64,000 nucleotides of DNA, taken from NCBI GenBank assembly GCA_041871065.1, contig CP168942.1, positions 1,954,501 through 2,018,500 on the forward strand. Direction: 5' to 3'. A program made the position numbers and the translations under genes. The DNA comes from Weissella confusa (lineage in GTDB: Bacteria > Bacillota > Bacilli > Lactobacillales > Lactobacillaceae). Positions 10,807 to 19,981 of the stretch are shown here, piece after piece; positions within the stretch are counted from its first letter, which is position 1, and each line of letters opens with the position of its first letter. The notes under the pieces were generated by a model that was given only the letters and a program-made list of their open reading frames with translations, had not been told where the DNA came from and searched no databases.

Positions 10807-10997
10807 GATATAAATTCTCCCTTCGTCCATATTGGAATATGAAACTAACTCCGTGGAAACTACCGACGCACCCCAAAGAGCTCCATGGCAATGGGCCCCG
10901 TGGCAATGCTGCCGGGTGTGTCGCAACCTCCCACATCATCGCTTGTCGATGGCACGCTAATACCCGGGTGCATAATACACCCCGTATTTAACGTACT
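10807..10997 (-). promoter_or_regulatory. Structured 5' leader of the S10 operon mRNA
   Basis: About 190 bases lie between the expected transcription start and rpsJ, too long for a plain ribosome site. The RNA holds GGGTG...CACCC near its 5' end and GC-rich segments around 10860-10925 with repeated ATTGCCA and CCACGG/GGCCC elements that can pair. Ribosomal protein leaders of this operon are known autoregulatory targets in other Firmicutes. That this one binds L4 or another r-protein is inference. Confidence 0.5.
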
Positions 10998-11002
10998 AGA
11001 AT

Positions 11003-11031
11003 ATAATACAGCAGGCTAACCGCGTTGGCAA
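11003..11031 (-). promoter_or_regulatory. Promoter of the S10-spc operon
   Basis: On the minus strand, -35 TTGCCA (11026-11031) and -10 TATTAT (11003-11008) are separated by exactly 17 bases. Start expected near 10997. No other good match lies closer to rpsJ. Confidence 0.8.
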
Positions 11032-11206
11032 GCCTTTTGAACAACTTTCTTGAATTAATTTCTTAACCCCGTTCATGTCGTGTTCATATTTTATTCCGAA
11101 AACTATAATAACTGATTTACTTACTAATTTCCACCGTTTTGGTTCTATTTAAAAATATTCGTAAGTCCCTCTCAGAATTGCATGTGTTTATTCAGACTTA
11201 TTCCTA

Positions 11207-11285
11207 TATAATAGTAGATAGCTTATTCATACCATGTTATGAACACATACATATTATAGTAGATAAACAATTAAGGAGTTCCTTA
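11207..11285 (+). promoter_or_regulatory. Putative -10, operator palindrome and masked ribosome site before the polyprenyl synthase gene
   Basis: A TATAAT at 11207-11212 is the likely -10; no convincing -35 is seen. Just downstream, 11226-11243 is a palindrome matching in 16 of 18 positions (TTCATA, CATG, TATGAA). The ribosome site AAGGAG (11273-11278) lies inside a small perfect hairpin, TAAGG (11272-11276) pairing with CCTTA (11281-11285). ATAGTAGATA occurs twice, after the -10 and again near 11256. Function is inferred only. Confidence 0.45.
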
Positions 11286-11288
11286 GTA

Positions 11289-12278
11289 ATGACGCAATCA
11301 CTCTCACAACTTCATCCGATTTGGCAAGACTTCCCTGCTATCCAAAAGGAACTCCAAGCAGTCTTGAATCGTATTGAAGCTAATATGGATGCTAATGATC
11401 CAGAAGTCGAAGCGGCCCTATTCGATATGTTTAATGCTGGCGGTAAGTTACTCCGTCCTGCGTTCACCTTATTGATTGGTCGTTTCTACCCTGCCGAACG
11501 CGAGTCTTTACTAAATCTCGCTGCCACGGTCGAAATGCTCCACACTGCTTCTCTGGTTCACGACGATATTATCGATGATTCACCAACTCGTCGTCACGCC
11601 GAATCAATACAGTCACGCTTTGGTAAGGACGTTGCTGCTTATGCCGGTGATTACCTATTTGCGGTCACGTTCCGTACGTTGGCGGATAACACTAATGATA
11701 TCGAAACCGTTCGTATGGCGACCCGCTATCTAGAACGCATCCTATCTGGTGAACTCACACAGCGTACAAACCACTACCGTACTGATATGACCATCGCGGA
11801 TTACGAAGAACAAATCTCTGGTAAGACCGCTGCCCTATTCGTACTAGCGGCTAAGCTAGGTATCTCAGCTAGTGATGCTCCAGATGACTTCGCTGAACTC
11901 GCCAGTGACTTTGCCTACAACGTCGGTATGGCATTCCAAATCTTGGATGACATGCTTGATTATCAATCAGATAGCACGACACTTGGTAAGCCAACGTTGA
12001 ACGACGTACGAGAAGGTGTGTACTCTGCACCACTAATCATTGCCATGCAAAACAATGGCCGTATTCAAGACCTGCTCGCAAAGCAAACTGAAATCACGAC
12101 TGCTGAGGCTGAAGAATTAGCCCAACTTGTCCGTGACTCTGGTGCCCTTGATGAAGCTGGTGATATGGCAATGCGTTATACAGAAGCCGCATTAAACTAT
12201 CTAGACGATATGCCAGAACACGAGTCAAAAGATATCTTGTTCAGCATTAGTCGTTCACTACTCTCACGTAACGATTAA
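11289..12278 (+). CDS. Polyprenyl diphosphate synthase (trans-isoprenyl, HepT/IspB-like)
   Basis: Adds isopentenyl units to an allylic diphosphate to build a long all-trans chain, probably a quinone side chain. It has 329 residues. The first aspartate-rich motif DDIID is at residues 92-96, preceded by GGKLLRPAF; the second, DDMLDY, is at 220-225. The ATG at 11289 is chosen because AAGGAG lies 10 bases upstream and the upstream in-frame reading is unlike the family. It stands alone, divergent from the ribosomal operon and closed by a terminator, so no quinone genes help define the product length. Confidence 0.85.
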   Translation: MTQSLSQLHPIWQDFPAIQKELQAVLNRIEANMDANDPEVEAALFDMFNAGGKLLRPAFTLLIGRFYPAERESLLNLAATVEMLHTASLVHDDIIDDSPTRRHAESIQSRFGKDVAAYAGDYLFAVTFRTLADNTNDIETVRMATRYLERILSGELTQRTNHYRTDMTIADYEEQISGKTAALFVLAAKLGISASDAPDDFAELASDFAYNVGMAFQILDDMLDYQSDSTTLGKPTLNDVREGVYSAPLIIAMQNNGRIQDLLAKQTEITTAEAEELAQLVRDSGALDEAGDMAMRYTEAALNYLDDMPEHESKDILFSISRSLLSRND

Positions 12279-12290
12279 TATATATAGTAG

Positions 12291-12326
12291 AAAAGGTACC
12301 GACAAATCGATGTCGGTACCTTTTTT
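12291..12326. terminator. Bidirectional intrinsic terminator
   Basis: GGTACCGACA (12295-12304) pairs perfectly with TGTCGGTACC (12311-12320), followed by six T on the plus strand and preceded by four A. It ends the polyprenyl synthase gene on the plus strand and probably the tsa operon on the minus strand, whose last stop codon is two bases away. Confidence 0.92.
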
Positions 12327-12327
12327 G

Positions 12328-13353
12328 TTAGTCTTCTAAGTAATCAAATTCCAAGCCAGGGTTGGCATTTAAGTCCAAACCACCACGCTTACCGTGACGA
12401 TAAGCGATATCACCAGCTGCGCCAATCATAGCGGCATTGTCACCAGCCAACTTAATTGGCACTGGGATAAACGTCGTCTCAGGGGATTCAGTCATCATTG
12501 CCGTTAGTCCATCACGCAAACCGCGGTTAGCTGCAACACCACCAGCGACAATAAATGATTTCACAGGATAATTCTCCAACGCACGACGCGTCTTTGTCAC
12601 CAGCACATCAACAACCGCTTCTTGGAATGAGGCAGCAAGGTTAATATGATCAACTGTCTCACCACGTTGGTCAGCATTATGCATCAAGTTAATCACCGCG
12701 CTCTTCAAACCAGAGAACGAAAAGTCATAACGGTCATCGTTAATCAACGCACGTGGCAAATCATACGTTGGTTCACCTTCATGCGCCATTTCATCAATGG
12801 TTTTACCAGATGGGTATTGCAACCCCATCGTACGACCAACCTTGTCATAACTCTCACCGGCAGCATCATCACGTGTATCCCCAATGACAAGGTAATCGTA
12901 TTCCTCACGCATCAAGACCAATTCCGTGTGACCACCAGAAACCATCAAGGCTAATGCTGGATATTCGATTGGTTGCACGAAGTTTGCTGCACTGATGTGC
13001 CCAGCCAAGTGAATGACTGGCACCAATGGCAAGTTATGCGCCCAAGCAATCGTCTTAGCCGCCGTAACACCAATCAACAACGCCCCAACCAAACCAGGTC
13101 CTTGCGTCACTGCGATGGCCGTCAAATCATCATACGTCAATTGCGCATCTTCCAAAGCAGCATCAGCTAACACCGTTACTTGTTCAATGTGGTGACGGCT
13201 CGCTACTTCCGGTACGATACCACCAAATCGTTGGTGACTCTTGATTTGTGTCGCTGTCTCTAAGCTCACAATTTCAGTACCATTTTTGACAATCGCCACA
13301 CTTGTTTCATCGGCACTTGATTCAAAGGCCATGATATAACGTGTTTCACTCAT
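12328..13353 (-). CDS. tsaD: tRNA N6-adenosine threonylcarbamoyltransferase TsaD
   Basis: Transfers threonylcarbamoyl from its AMP adduct to A37 of ANN-decoding tRNAs, working with TsaB and TsaE. It has 341 residues. The metal-binding HxxxH is H115-H119 (HLAGH) and the late [13 protein letters not shown] is present. The usual ETSCDET at the N terminus reads ESSADET. Start is the ATG at 13353, one base past the rimI stop, with AAGGAGA upstream; the alternative GTG at 13371 has no ribosome site. Last gene of the tsaB operon. Confidence 0.95.
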   Translation of the reverse strand: MSETRYIMAFESSADETSVAIVKNGTEIVSLETATQIKSHQRFGGIVPEVASRHHIEQVTVLADAALEDAQLTYDDLTAIAVTQGPGLVGALLIGVTAAKTIAWAHNLPLVPVIHLAGHISAANFVQPIEYPALALMVSGGHTELVLMREEYDYLVIGDTRDDAAGESYDKVGRTMGLQYPSGKTIDEMAHEGEPTYDLPRALINDDRYDFSFSGLKSAVINLMHNADQRGETVDHINLAASFQEAVVDVLVTKTRRALENYPVKSFIVAGGVAANRGLRDGLTAMMTESPETTFIPVPIKLAGDNAAMIGAAGDIAYRHGKRGGLDLNANPGLEFDYLED

Positions 13354-13354
13354 G

Positions 13355-13807
13355 CTATTCTCCTTCTCCACGCAACGGCAATGTGACGTCCATCAAGTAA
13401 GCGTCTTCCACTGGGTCACGATAGTAATCTTCTCGTATGTTATAGATTATGAAACCTAAGCGTTCATATAAACGAATGGCTCGCTTATTACGATGACGCA
13501 CTTCTAACAGTACCCGTGTACCATCCTCAAAGCGACCAAACCATTCACGAAGTAGTCGTTCGCCAAGATGTTGCCCTTGGAAACCAGGCATAACTGCCAC
13601 ATTGGTAATCTCAAGTTCATCACCCAAATGTGTCCCACCAACAAAGCCAACTGTCTCTCCATCTGCTTCAATCAGCAAGTATTTCGTAAACTTACCTTTC
13701 AAATCATTCTGAAAAACTTTCTTTGACCAAGGTGATCCTTTATAAGCAGCCTTAGCAATCGCGTACAACTCTTCGGCGTCCGTACTATCCCTGAATGTAA
13801 AATCCAT
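13355..13807 (-). CDS. rimI: GNAT acetyltransferase RimI (ribosomal protein S18 N-acetyltransferase)
   Basis: Predicted to acetylate the N-terminal residue of S18 using acetyl-CoA. It has 150 residues. The acetyl-CoA loop is seen in [17 protein letters not shown], and [13 protein letters not shown] is the classic C-terminal GNAT block. The ATG at 13807 has GGGAGA upstream and lies 23 bases inside the end of the preceding acetyltransferase gene. Its place before tsaD is the standard tsaB-rimI-tsaD arrangement. Confidence 0.88.
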   Translation of the reverse strand: MDFTFRDSTDAEELYAIAKAAYKGSPWSKKVFQNDLKGKFTKYLLIEADGETVGFVGGTHLGDELEITNVAVMPGFQGQHLGERLLREWFGRFEDGTRVLLEVRHRNKRAIRLYERLGFIIYNIREDYYRDPVEDAYLMDVTLPLRGEGE

Positions 13808-14372
13808 CACTCTTTCTCCCGAGAATCTGCGCCATATCAAACGCATCTTCCCCGTTATCTCCATAATAATTTGTTTTACGACGAACCGTTTGAAAACCAA
13901 GTCGTTCATATAGGCGTTGTGCACTCACATTCGATACACGCACCTCCAATGACACACGGTGGAAGCGAATCTGCTTCGCAACCGTCATCATATACATGAG
14001 CAAAAACGTTCCTAAGCCACGACCTTGCCAGTGTGGCGTCACCGTGACGTTCGTAATATGCACTTCATGAATACCTGGCCGGAACGCTGCCCCAATATAG
14101 GCAACCATCGTCCCGGTCTCCGGCTCACGAACAACCACGTACAAACGCTCGCGTGAACGGTGCAACTCATTATGGAAGATATCCTCCGACCATGGTTCCT
14201 CACCGTTATACGCTGCTCGCTCTAGAACAACCATTTCTTCAACGTCCGTGTATTGCGCTGGCATTAAGTGGAACTCAAAACCATTAACCGCAATCACCTG
14301 ACGAAATTCTCGTAAACTTTGTGGCAATGGGTGCATCAACCAATGAACCCAATTCTTAAACCTTTTCCACAT
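13785..14372 (-). CDS. Second GNAT acetyltransferase in the tsa cluster
   Basis: A 195-residue protein with a complete GNAT fold: TNVTVTPHWQGRGLGTFLL for acetyl-CoA binding and [17 protein letters not shown] near the end. It resembles RimI but carries an N-terminal extension of about 35 residues rich in W, H and R. The start at 14372 is chosen because AGGTGA lies 8 bases before it; it overlaps tsaB by 17 bases and rimI by 23. The substrate is unknown. Having two tandem acetyltransferases here suggests duplication followed by divergence (inference). Confidence 0.8.
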   Translation of the reverse strand: MWKRFKNWVHWLMHPLPQSLREFRQVIAVNGFEFHLMPAQYTDVEEMVVLERAAYNGEEPWSEDIFHNELHRSRERLYVVVREPETGTMVAYIGAAFRPGIHEVHITNVTVTPHWQGRGLGTFLLMYMMTVAKQIRFHRVSLEVRVSNVSAQRLYERLGFQTVRRKTNYYGDNGEDAFDMAQILGRKSDGFYIQG

Positions 14373-15078
14373 AAACACCATCACCTGCATCGGGGTGAGC
14401 CTTGGCCCAATCAGCCTCAGCTTGCGACAAACGATAATAGTTTGGCACAAATTGGTGAATATCCGTCATGTCTGTTAGTACTTGTGCATCCGTAACCAGC
14501 GGCAACACATTTGCGGCATGCGGCAAATTATCAGATGCAAATTGTGCATCTGGCAACGCCTGTCGCAACTCTTCCTCAAACCGAGCCCATTCACCAACAA
14601 AAACCACTTGTTGATTCTCCTCTGCCAATTGACTAATCAAAGCAGGAACATTTGTGTGGCGGTCAGCTGCCGTGGCAATATACTTGCCATCACGCAACTC
14701 ATATTGACCAGCATATAAGTTCGCATTACGCGCATCCATCACTGGCACAATCGTCACGTCGGACGTCGTTACGTTCGTAGCCAACAATCCCAAGCTTGAA
14801 ATACCGACCAGTTCGATACCTAGCGTAAAGGCCAACGTCTTTGCAGTCGTAACTGCAATACGCAACCCTGTATAAGAACCGGGTCCTTGGCTAACCACAA
14901 CCCGGTCAAGATCAGCCGGTGCCCACCCTGCTGACTTCACTAGTTCATCAATAAACGGTAGCAATTGCACCGAATGATTCTTAGCAACGTTTGTTTCACG
15001 TTGGCCGATTAGCTTGTCGTCTTCAAACAAGGCCACCGACAATGGTTGATTAGACGTATCAAACGCAATAACCTTCAT
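14356..15078 (-). CDS. tsaB: tRNA threonylcarbamoyladenosine biosynthesis protein TsaB
   Basis: Partner and activator of TsaD in t6A synthesis, an inactive homologue of the same ASKHA fold. It has 240 residues. It starts MKVIAFDTSNQPLSVALFED and has VVSQGPGSYTGLRIAVTTAK, the family signature. First gene of the operon; a short intergenic gap of about 110 bases upstream should hold its promoter, but no clear consensus was seen. Confidence 0.93.
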   Translation of the reverse strand: MKVIAFDTSNQPLSVALFEDDKLIGQRETNVAKNHSVQLLPFIDELVKSAGWAPADLDRVVVSQGPGSYTGLRIAVTTAKTLAFTLGIELVGISSLGLLATNVTTSDVTIVPVMDARNANLYAGQYELRDGKYIATAADRHTNVPALISQLAEENQQVVFVGEWARFEEELRQALPDAQFASDNLPHAANVLPLVTDAQVLTDMTDIHQFVPNYYRLSQAEADWAKAHPDAGDGVYVEKV

Positions 15079-15191
15079 GCCACACTACTTCCTTTACTCT
15101 TTAGTCATATGGTATTTATCATACAACTTTTTACCGGACTTTTCATTAACATAAAATTCAGGTGGTGGTTTGTGTCGGCGCTAGCATAAAC

Positions 15192-15228
15192 AAAAAAGAC
15201 AGTTACCAGAAAACTGATAACTGTCTTT
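15192..15228 (-). terminator. Intrinsic terminator after galE
   Basis: On the minus strand AAAGACAGTTA pairs with TAACTGTCTTT (arms 15218-15228 and 15195-15205), extended by a CAG/CTG pair in the loop and followed by a run of T. It ends the tmk-to-galE transcript. Confidence 0.9.
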
Positions 15229-15240
15229 GATAATCAAATA

Positions 15241-16233
15241 TTAGCGGTCTTCATAACCATTTGGGTGCTTTTGGTGCCAAGTCCAAGCCGTCTTGATGAT
15301 TTCCTTAACATCATCGTACTTAGGTGCCCAGCCCAAAATCTCACGAGCCTTGTCTGATGACGCAACCAATGAGTCAGGATCACCGGCACGACGTGGACCA
15401 ACTTCGGCAGGGATTTCCTTACCAGTTGCTTCACGCGCAGCCTCAACCATTTGCTTAACTGAGAAGCCGTTTGCTGAACCCAAGTTAAATTGGTTTGAGT
15501 CGTTACCCTTAGCCAAGTAGTCCAAAGCCAACACGTGGGCGTTAGCCAAGTCCATTACGTGAACGTAATCGCGGACGTTGAATCCATCTGGCGTGTTGTA
15601 GTCATCACCGTACATCATGATCTTCTCGCGTTGACCCAAGGCCGTTTGCAAGATGATTGGTACCAAGTGCGTCTCAACTGGGTGGTCTTCACCGATTGAA
15701 CCATCAGCCTTTGCACCGGCAACGTTAAAGTAACGCAAAGCAACCCACTTCAAGCCGTAAGCTTCATCAGCCCACTTCATGATGTGTTCCATTTGCAACT
15801 TTGACTCACCGTATGGGTTGATTGGGTTTTGTGGCGTCGTTTCCTTGATAGGGTTTTCCTCAGGAATACCGTACGTTGCAGCCGTTGATGAGAAGACGAT
15901 TTGCTTAACATCAAACTCCAACATAACTTCCAACAACGCAATCATTCCTGCCGTGTTGTTGTCGAAGTACTTTAGCGGATCAGCCATTGATTCTGGCACG
16001 ATTGATGAAGCCGCAAAGTGAACGACTTGCTCAATGTTTTCCTTCTCAAATACTTCGCGCAAAGCAGCCTTATCACGAATATCAACTTCGTAGAAAGGTA
16101 CGCCTGCAGGCACCGCAGCACGGTGTCCCGTCAACAAGTTGTCGACAACGACAACATCGCGACCGTCTGACAACAATGTGTCAACCATGTGAGAACCGAT
16201 GTATCCGGCTCCACCTAGAACCAAAATGGCCAT
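15241..16233 (-). CDS. galE: UDP-glucose 4-epimerase GalE
   Basis: Interconverts UDP-glucose and UDP-galactose with bound NAD, supplying sugars for exopolysaccharide and wall polymers. It has 330 residues, normal for the family. The NAD-binding GGAGYIGS is at residues 7-14 and the catalytic YGESK at 141-145 (Tyr141, Lys145); [11 protein letters not shown] is typical. AAGGAG is 7 bases before the ATG. It lies 42 bases after the thioesterase gene and no galK or galT is nearby, so it is probably a housekeeping epimerase. Confidence 0.95.
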   Translation of the reverse strand: MAILVLGGAGYIGSHMVDTLLSDGRDVVVVDNLLTGHRAAVPAGVPFYEVDIRDKAALREVFEKENIEQVVHFAASSIVPESMADPLKYFDNNTAGMIALLEVMLEFDVKQIVFSSTAATYGIPEENPIKETTPQNPINPYGESKLQMEHIMKWADEAYGLKWVALRYFNVAGAKADGSIGEDHPVETHLVPIILQTALGQREKIMMYGDDYNTPDGFNVRDYVHVMDLANAHVLALDYLAKGNDSNQFNLGSANGFSVKQMVEAAREATGKEIPAEVGPRRAGDPDSLVASSDKAREILGWAPKYDDVKEIIKTAWTWHQKHPNGYEDR

Positions 16234-16275
16234 GTGTTTTCTCCTTAAATGACTTTCTTCACTAATTAGTTTACT

Positions 16276-17019
16276 TTAGTTTTCTGACTTCGTCCAATCA
16301 ATATGCGCTTCGGCAGACAATGTGTCACCAGACCAGATACGGTGTACTGACTTGTCTTCCATAATTTGCGCTTCTGAACGAATCATATCACCCAACAAAA
16401 CTTCGTGTTCGTACTTGATGTTCAAGTGCGTTGGTTCGTGCGTTTCAAGGAACGCTGGACCCAAGACATCTTGCATCCAATCAAAGTACTTCGAATTGTT
16501 CACGTGACGGTTTGAGTCAATATCCAAGTAACGCACCGCATATTGTTGATCGAAATCAACTGGAATATCACCAATCATGCGGTCTGGCTCTGGTTGACGT
16601 GGAATCTTCTTCACACGTTCAGGTGCGTAGGCATCCACCATATCTTGTGGAATACGCGCCATCTTACGCTTCTCCATATCAATCATGGCGTACAAGGCAT
16701 CAATGCTTACCAATTCGTTTCCGGCTTCATCGACAATTCGGTACAAACGCTTGGCGAAGAATGGGTTGAACTCCTTAGCCAAGGTCTCCAAGGCCACCTT
16801 TTCACCAATCTTAGGACGGCGCTTAATATCAACGACGTGTTGCAAAATAATCCAACCAACACCGTTTGCGTGCGCATAATCCGGTCCGACACCAAGGTCG
16901 ACACTTTGTTGCGTTGAACTCAACACAGCAAGATTAAAAATCATGGGCAGGCTCAACTTGCCTGTCACGTCAGCTTCGTAGTACAACACCTCGTGCTGCA
17001 TACTGTAAACTTCAGCCAT
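16276..17019 (-). CDS. Acyl-ACP thioesterase (FatA/FatB-like)
   Basis: Predicted to release fatty acids from acyl carrier protein in the cytosol. It has 247 residues with two hotdog halves: an N-terminal one with SMQHEVLYYEADVTGKLSL and a C-terminal one with YLDIDSNRHVNNSKYFDWM, where D, N and H form the family active-site pattern. AAGGAGA lies 6 bases before the ATG, which overlaps the rsmI stop by one base. No fatty acid synthesis genes are adjacent. Confidence 0.9.
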   Translation of the reverse strand: MAEVYSMQHEVLYYEADVTGKLSLPMIFNLAVLSSTQQSVDLGVGPDYAHANGVGWIILQHVVDIKRRPKIGEKVALETLAKEFNPFFAKRLYRIVDEAGNELVSIDALYAMIDMEKRKMARIPQDMVDAYAPERVKKIPRQPEPDRMIGDIPVDFDQQYAVRYLDIDSNRHVNNSKYFDWMQDVLGPAFLETHEPTHLNIKYEHEVLLGDMIRSEAQIMEDKSVHRIWSGDTLSAEAHIDWTKSEN

Positions 17020-17897
17020 TAATTCTCTCCTTGATATTCCAAATACAACGCTTGACGGTCCAAGTTACGCGCTTTGGCGACTTGCTTAACCGCAGCCGTT
17101 GCTTTTAGCCCTGATGCAACAAGGGCTTGTACTGCTTCCACAGCAGTCATTTCAGCAAGCGGGTCTTCATCCCCATCAGTAGTTGGGTTATCATTTCCCG
17201 CTACCATCATAACAAACTCACCACGGACTTCGTTTTCACTTGCCCAATCAACCAATTCTTGGGCTGACCCACGTAAGAACTCTTCATAACGCTTCGTCAA
17301 CTCACGAGCCAACACAACTTGGCGATCAGGGCCAAACGCCTTCACCAAATTTTGCAACGTCTTAGCCAAACGGTGTGGTGCTTCGTAGAAAATCATGGTT
17401 TCCGTGTGTGAATTCAAACCTTGCAGTTCTGCCAATTGCTCCTTTGGCTTACGCGCCAAGAAACCGTAAAACATAAAGGTTTGTGGTGCCAAACCAGACG
17501 CAATCAATGCCGTAATACCAGCACTCGCCCCTGGTAGTGGCACAACTGGAATGTTTTGCGCAATGGCAGCCTTCACCAACTCATGACCCGGGTCAGAAAT
17601 TGATGGCATCCCCGCATCTGACACTTGGGCCACATCTTCACCAGCAGCTAAGCGTGCAACCAACTCGGGAATGCGACTCTCTTTATTGTGTTCATGGAAT
17701 GATACTTGCTTCGTTTGAATATCAAACTGGTTGAGCAATTGTTGCGTGTGACGGGTGTCTTCCGCTGCAATTACAGCCACAGCCTTCAATGTATCAATTG
17801 AACGAACCGTCATATCACCCAAATTACCAATTGGTGTTGGGACAAGATAAAGCGTTCCTGTTGTATGTGTTGCAAAACTTTTCTGTTGATTCATCAT
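17019..17897 (-). CDS. rsmI: 16S rRNA (cytidine1402-2'-O)-methyltransferase RsmI
   Basis: Methylates the ribose of C1402 in the decoding centre. It has 292 residues. The tetrapyrrole-methylase fold shows LYLVPTPIGNLGDMTVRS at the N terminus, then AAEDTRHTQQLLNQF, VSDAGMPSISDPG and PLPGASAGITALIASG, the SAM-binding loop. Its ATG overlaps the holB stop by four bases (ATGA). The holB-rsmI order is common in Firmicutes. Confidence 0.95.
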   Translation of the reverse strand: MMNQQKSFATHTTGTLYLVPTPIGNLGDMTVRSIDTLKAVAVIAAEDTRHTQQLLNQFDIQTKQVSFHEHNKESRIPELVARLAAGEDVAQVSDAGMPSISDPGHELVKAAIAQNIPVVPLPGASAGITALIASGLAPQTFMFYGFLARKPKEQLAELQGLNSHTETMIFYEAPHRLAKTLQNLVKAFGPDRQVVLARELTKRYEEFLRGSAQELVDWASENEVRGEFVMMVAGNDNPTTDGDEDPLAEMTAVEAVQALVASGLKATAAVKQVAKARNLDRQALYLEYQGEN

Positions 17898-18901
17898 AAA
17901 CCTGCTAACTTAAACTGACTTTCAAGGACGGTTGATTCGACCGTCGTTTGAAAACTAATATTTTTCTGTAAACGTTGTGGCGCTGCTAACACGATATCCA
18001 ACACTTCCAATAGCTTGGCCGTCGTATATCGTTGTGACAAACGTTGCCACTCACCGGCACCCGGGAAGCGAACACTCGCATCCCCAGTCCGACCAAGCAA
18101 GATATCACGCCACGCTTGGGCCAACATCGCCAACAGCACACGGGCACGGGCTGGCTCACCAGCTAACGGCACCAAAGCTGTTTGCACGTGGGTAAAGGTG
18201 GTATCGTCCCCCTTCAGTGTCCCAGTCACAATATCGCTAATGGCCTTCTCAGCTGAATTAAACCAATCATCGGCTAGCCACTCAGCTGCGCTATCCACAC
18301 TATCCGTCAACGTACGCGCCAATTCAGCTTGTGCTGCCGTGAAGCCGACTGCTTCCAATGACGTGCGCATCTGTTCAGGTCCCAAGGCTGGAAAATCAAT
18401 GACCTGCGTACGTGAGACAACCGTTGGCAAAATCTGAGCACGGTTTTCAGCAATCAAAATAGCCGTTTGCTGGCCAACTGGCTCTTCGATAAACTTCAAC
18501 AGACCGTTAGCGGCACTGCTGGTCATCGTGTCCGCACCAGAAACGATAAACACCTTTTGATTACCTTCAACAGCAGTCTTCGTAAACTCATCACGCAAGT
18601 AGCGTACCTGATCAACCTTGATGCTGTTACCGTCGGGTGCCAATTGAATCACATCTGGGTGTTCGTGTGATGCAATACGTTGGCATTGATCACACATACC
18701 GTCCGGTTGCCCGTCAGCCGTGACATTACGACACATCAAACGCATTGCCAACCAATCAGCTACCAAGTCTTGACCACGACCACGTGGCCCAGTAAACAAA
18801 AAGGCGTGGGCAAGTTGCTCACTTGCCACCGCCTGTTTGAATTGCGCGATTAACTGCGGTTGTTGTGCATTTGCCTGTGCAATTAATTCTTTCGCGTCCA
18901 T
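17894..18901 (-). CDS. holB: DNA polymerase III subunit delta'
   Basis: Stator subunit of the clamp loader, partner of DnaX and HolA. It has 335 residues. The degenerate Walker A is GPRGRGQD, as expected for delta', which does not hydrolyse ATP. The zinc module has Cys57, Cys70 and Cys73, but the fourth ligand position is Asp67 (GQPDGMCDQC). ATP-site-adjacent GLLKFIEEP and the sensor VVSRTQVIDF are present. AAGGGG lies 6 bases before the ATG. Ten bases separate it from darA. Confidence 0.93.
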   Translation of the reverse strand: MDAKELIAQANAQQPQLIAQFKQAVASEQLAHAFLFTGPRGRGQDLVADWLAMRLMCRNVTADGQPDGMCDQCQRIASHEHPDVIQLAPDGNSIKVDQVRYLRDEFTKTAVEGNQKVFIVSGADTMTSSAANGLLKFIEEPVGQQTAILIAENRAQILPTVVSRTQVIDFPALGPEQMRTSLEAVGFTAAQAELARTLTDSVDSAAEWLADDWFNSAEKAISDIVTGTLKGDDTTFTHVQTALVPLAGEPARARVLLAMLAQAWRDILLGRTGDASVRFPGAGEWQRLSQRYTTAKLLEVLDIVLAAPQRLQKNISFQTTVESTVLESQFKLAGL

Positions 18902-18910
18902 ACTTTCCCC

Positions 18911-19240
18911 TTAGAAGCGGTGGAATTGCTCAATATCTTGAACAAAGACCGTTGCACCACCAACTTGAACTTCCATTGGTGTTGAAGCCGTTGATTCCAT
19001 TGAGACATCAAGGCTAACCGCTGGTGTCATGAATTGCTTACGAGTGTGTGATGTTTCCTTAATCAACTCAAGTACTTCGTCGACACGCTCATCTTCAATA
19101 CCAATCATAAAAGTTGTGTTTCCTGAACGAAGGAACCCACCTGACGTCGCCAAACGAGTGGCACGCACATTCGCCTTCACAAATTCAGTTCCCAACTTGT
19201 TTGCATCTTTATCTTGAACGATTGCGATTACCATCTTCAT
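18911..19240 (-). CDS. darA: Cyclic-di-AMP receptor DarA (PstA/YaaQ family)
   Basis: PII-like trimeric signalling protein that binds cyclic di-AMP in related Gram-positives. It has 109 residues. The conserved ligand-loop sequences RATRLATSGGFLRSGNTTF and VQVGGATVFVQDIEQFHRF are present. AGGAGG lies 10 bases before the ATG. It sits between tmk and holB as in Bacillus and other Firmicutes. Confidence 0.93.
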   Translation of the reverse strand: MKMVIAIVQDKDANKLGTEFVKANVRATRLATSGGFLRSGNTTFMIGIEDERVDEVLELIKETSHTRKQFMTPAVSLDVSMESTASTPMEVQVGGATVFVQDIEQFHRF

Positions 19241-19253
19241 AAAGCTGAACCTC

Positions 19254-19898
19254 CTAGTCCTTCATCCCCAAAATTGGTGCCAACGCTGCCCATGTATCAG
19301 CAATCACGGCATCCAATTCTTGTTCTGCGTTAATCATCAAAAAGCGGTCTGGGTATTGCTTAGCCAACTCATGGTAAGCATCTGACACACGTTGGTGGAA
19401 CGACAACGCTTCGACATCAAGACGGTTCACTTCGTCTTGACGCGTCGTTTGAATACGTTCCAAACCAATCTCTGGTCGAATATCAAGGTAGACCGTCGCT
19501 TGAGGCATAAACCCTTCGATAGCAAAATCGTTAATTGCTGCCACCGCATCAGTTCCCAATTCACGGCCCCCACCTTGATAAGCAATTGAGCTATCAACGT
19601 AGCGATCAGTAATCACAACCTTGTCAGCTTCCAAGGCCGGCAAAATCGTTTGCACCAAGTGTTGTCGACGTGAGGCTGCGTACAGCAACGCTTCCGTTCG
19701 TTGATCCATGTCTGTATTGGCTGGATCAAGGACGAGGTCACGAATCGCTTCCGCAATCTTATTGTCGGTTCCGCCCGGCTCACGGGTTAGCAATAAGCGA
19801 TCCCCTAGTTCTGGTTGCAACCGTGCGACAATCGCACGCAATACTGATGTCTTTCCAGCTCCATCTGGGCCTTCAAACGAAATAAATGTCCCTGGCAT
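19254..19898 (-). CDS. tmk: Thymidylate kinase
   Basis: Phosphorylates dTMP to dTDP. It has 214 residues from ATG 19898; a GTG four codons earlier is also possible. The P-loop GPDGAGKT is at residues 10-17, then TREPGGT, and DRYVDSSIAYQGGGRELG as the DR motif. It is the first gene of the tmk-darA-holB-rsmI-thioesterase-galE run. A TATAAT at 19935-19940 may be its -10, but the -35 is poor and falls inside the previous terminator. Confidence 0.94.
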   Translation of the reverse strand: MPGTFISFEGPDGAGKTSVLRAIVARLQPELGDRLLLTREPGGTDNKIAEAIRDLVLDPANTDMDQRTEALLYAASRRQHLVQTILPALEADKVVITDRYVDSSIAYQGGGRELGTDAVAAINDFAIEGFMPQATVYLDIRPEIGLERIQTTRQDEVNRLDVEALSFHQRVSDAYHELAKQYPDRFLMINAEQELDAVIADTWAALAPILGMKD

Positions 19899-19941
19899 TC
19901 TCGCCACCACTTTCTAATTGTGTTGTTAATTCTTATTATAG

Positions 19942-19980
19942 CAAAAAGCCGGCCCAGGCATAACACCTGAACCGACTTTG
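19942..19980 (-). terminator. Intrinsic terminator after the recR operon
   Basis: On the minus strand AAAGTCGG-TTCAGG pairs with CCTGGGCCGGCTTT around a 7-base loop, followed by five T. It lies just past the stop of the 71-residue gene. Confidence 0.88.
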
Positions 19981-19981
19981 G

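Noticed and set aside
10807..10926. N-terminal extension of S10
   Set aside because: No similarity to S10, no ribosome site, and it falls in the structured leader; the ATG at 10806 has one and gives the standard 102 residues.
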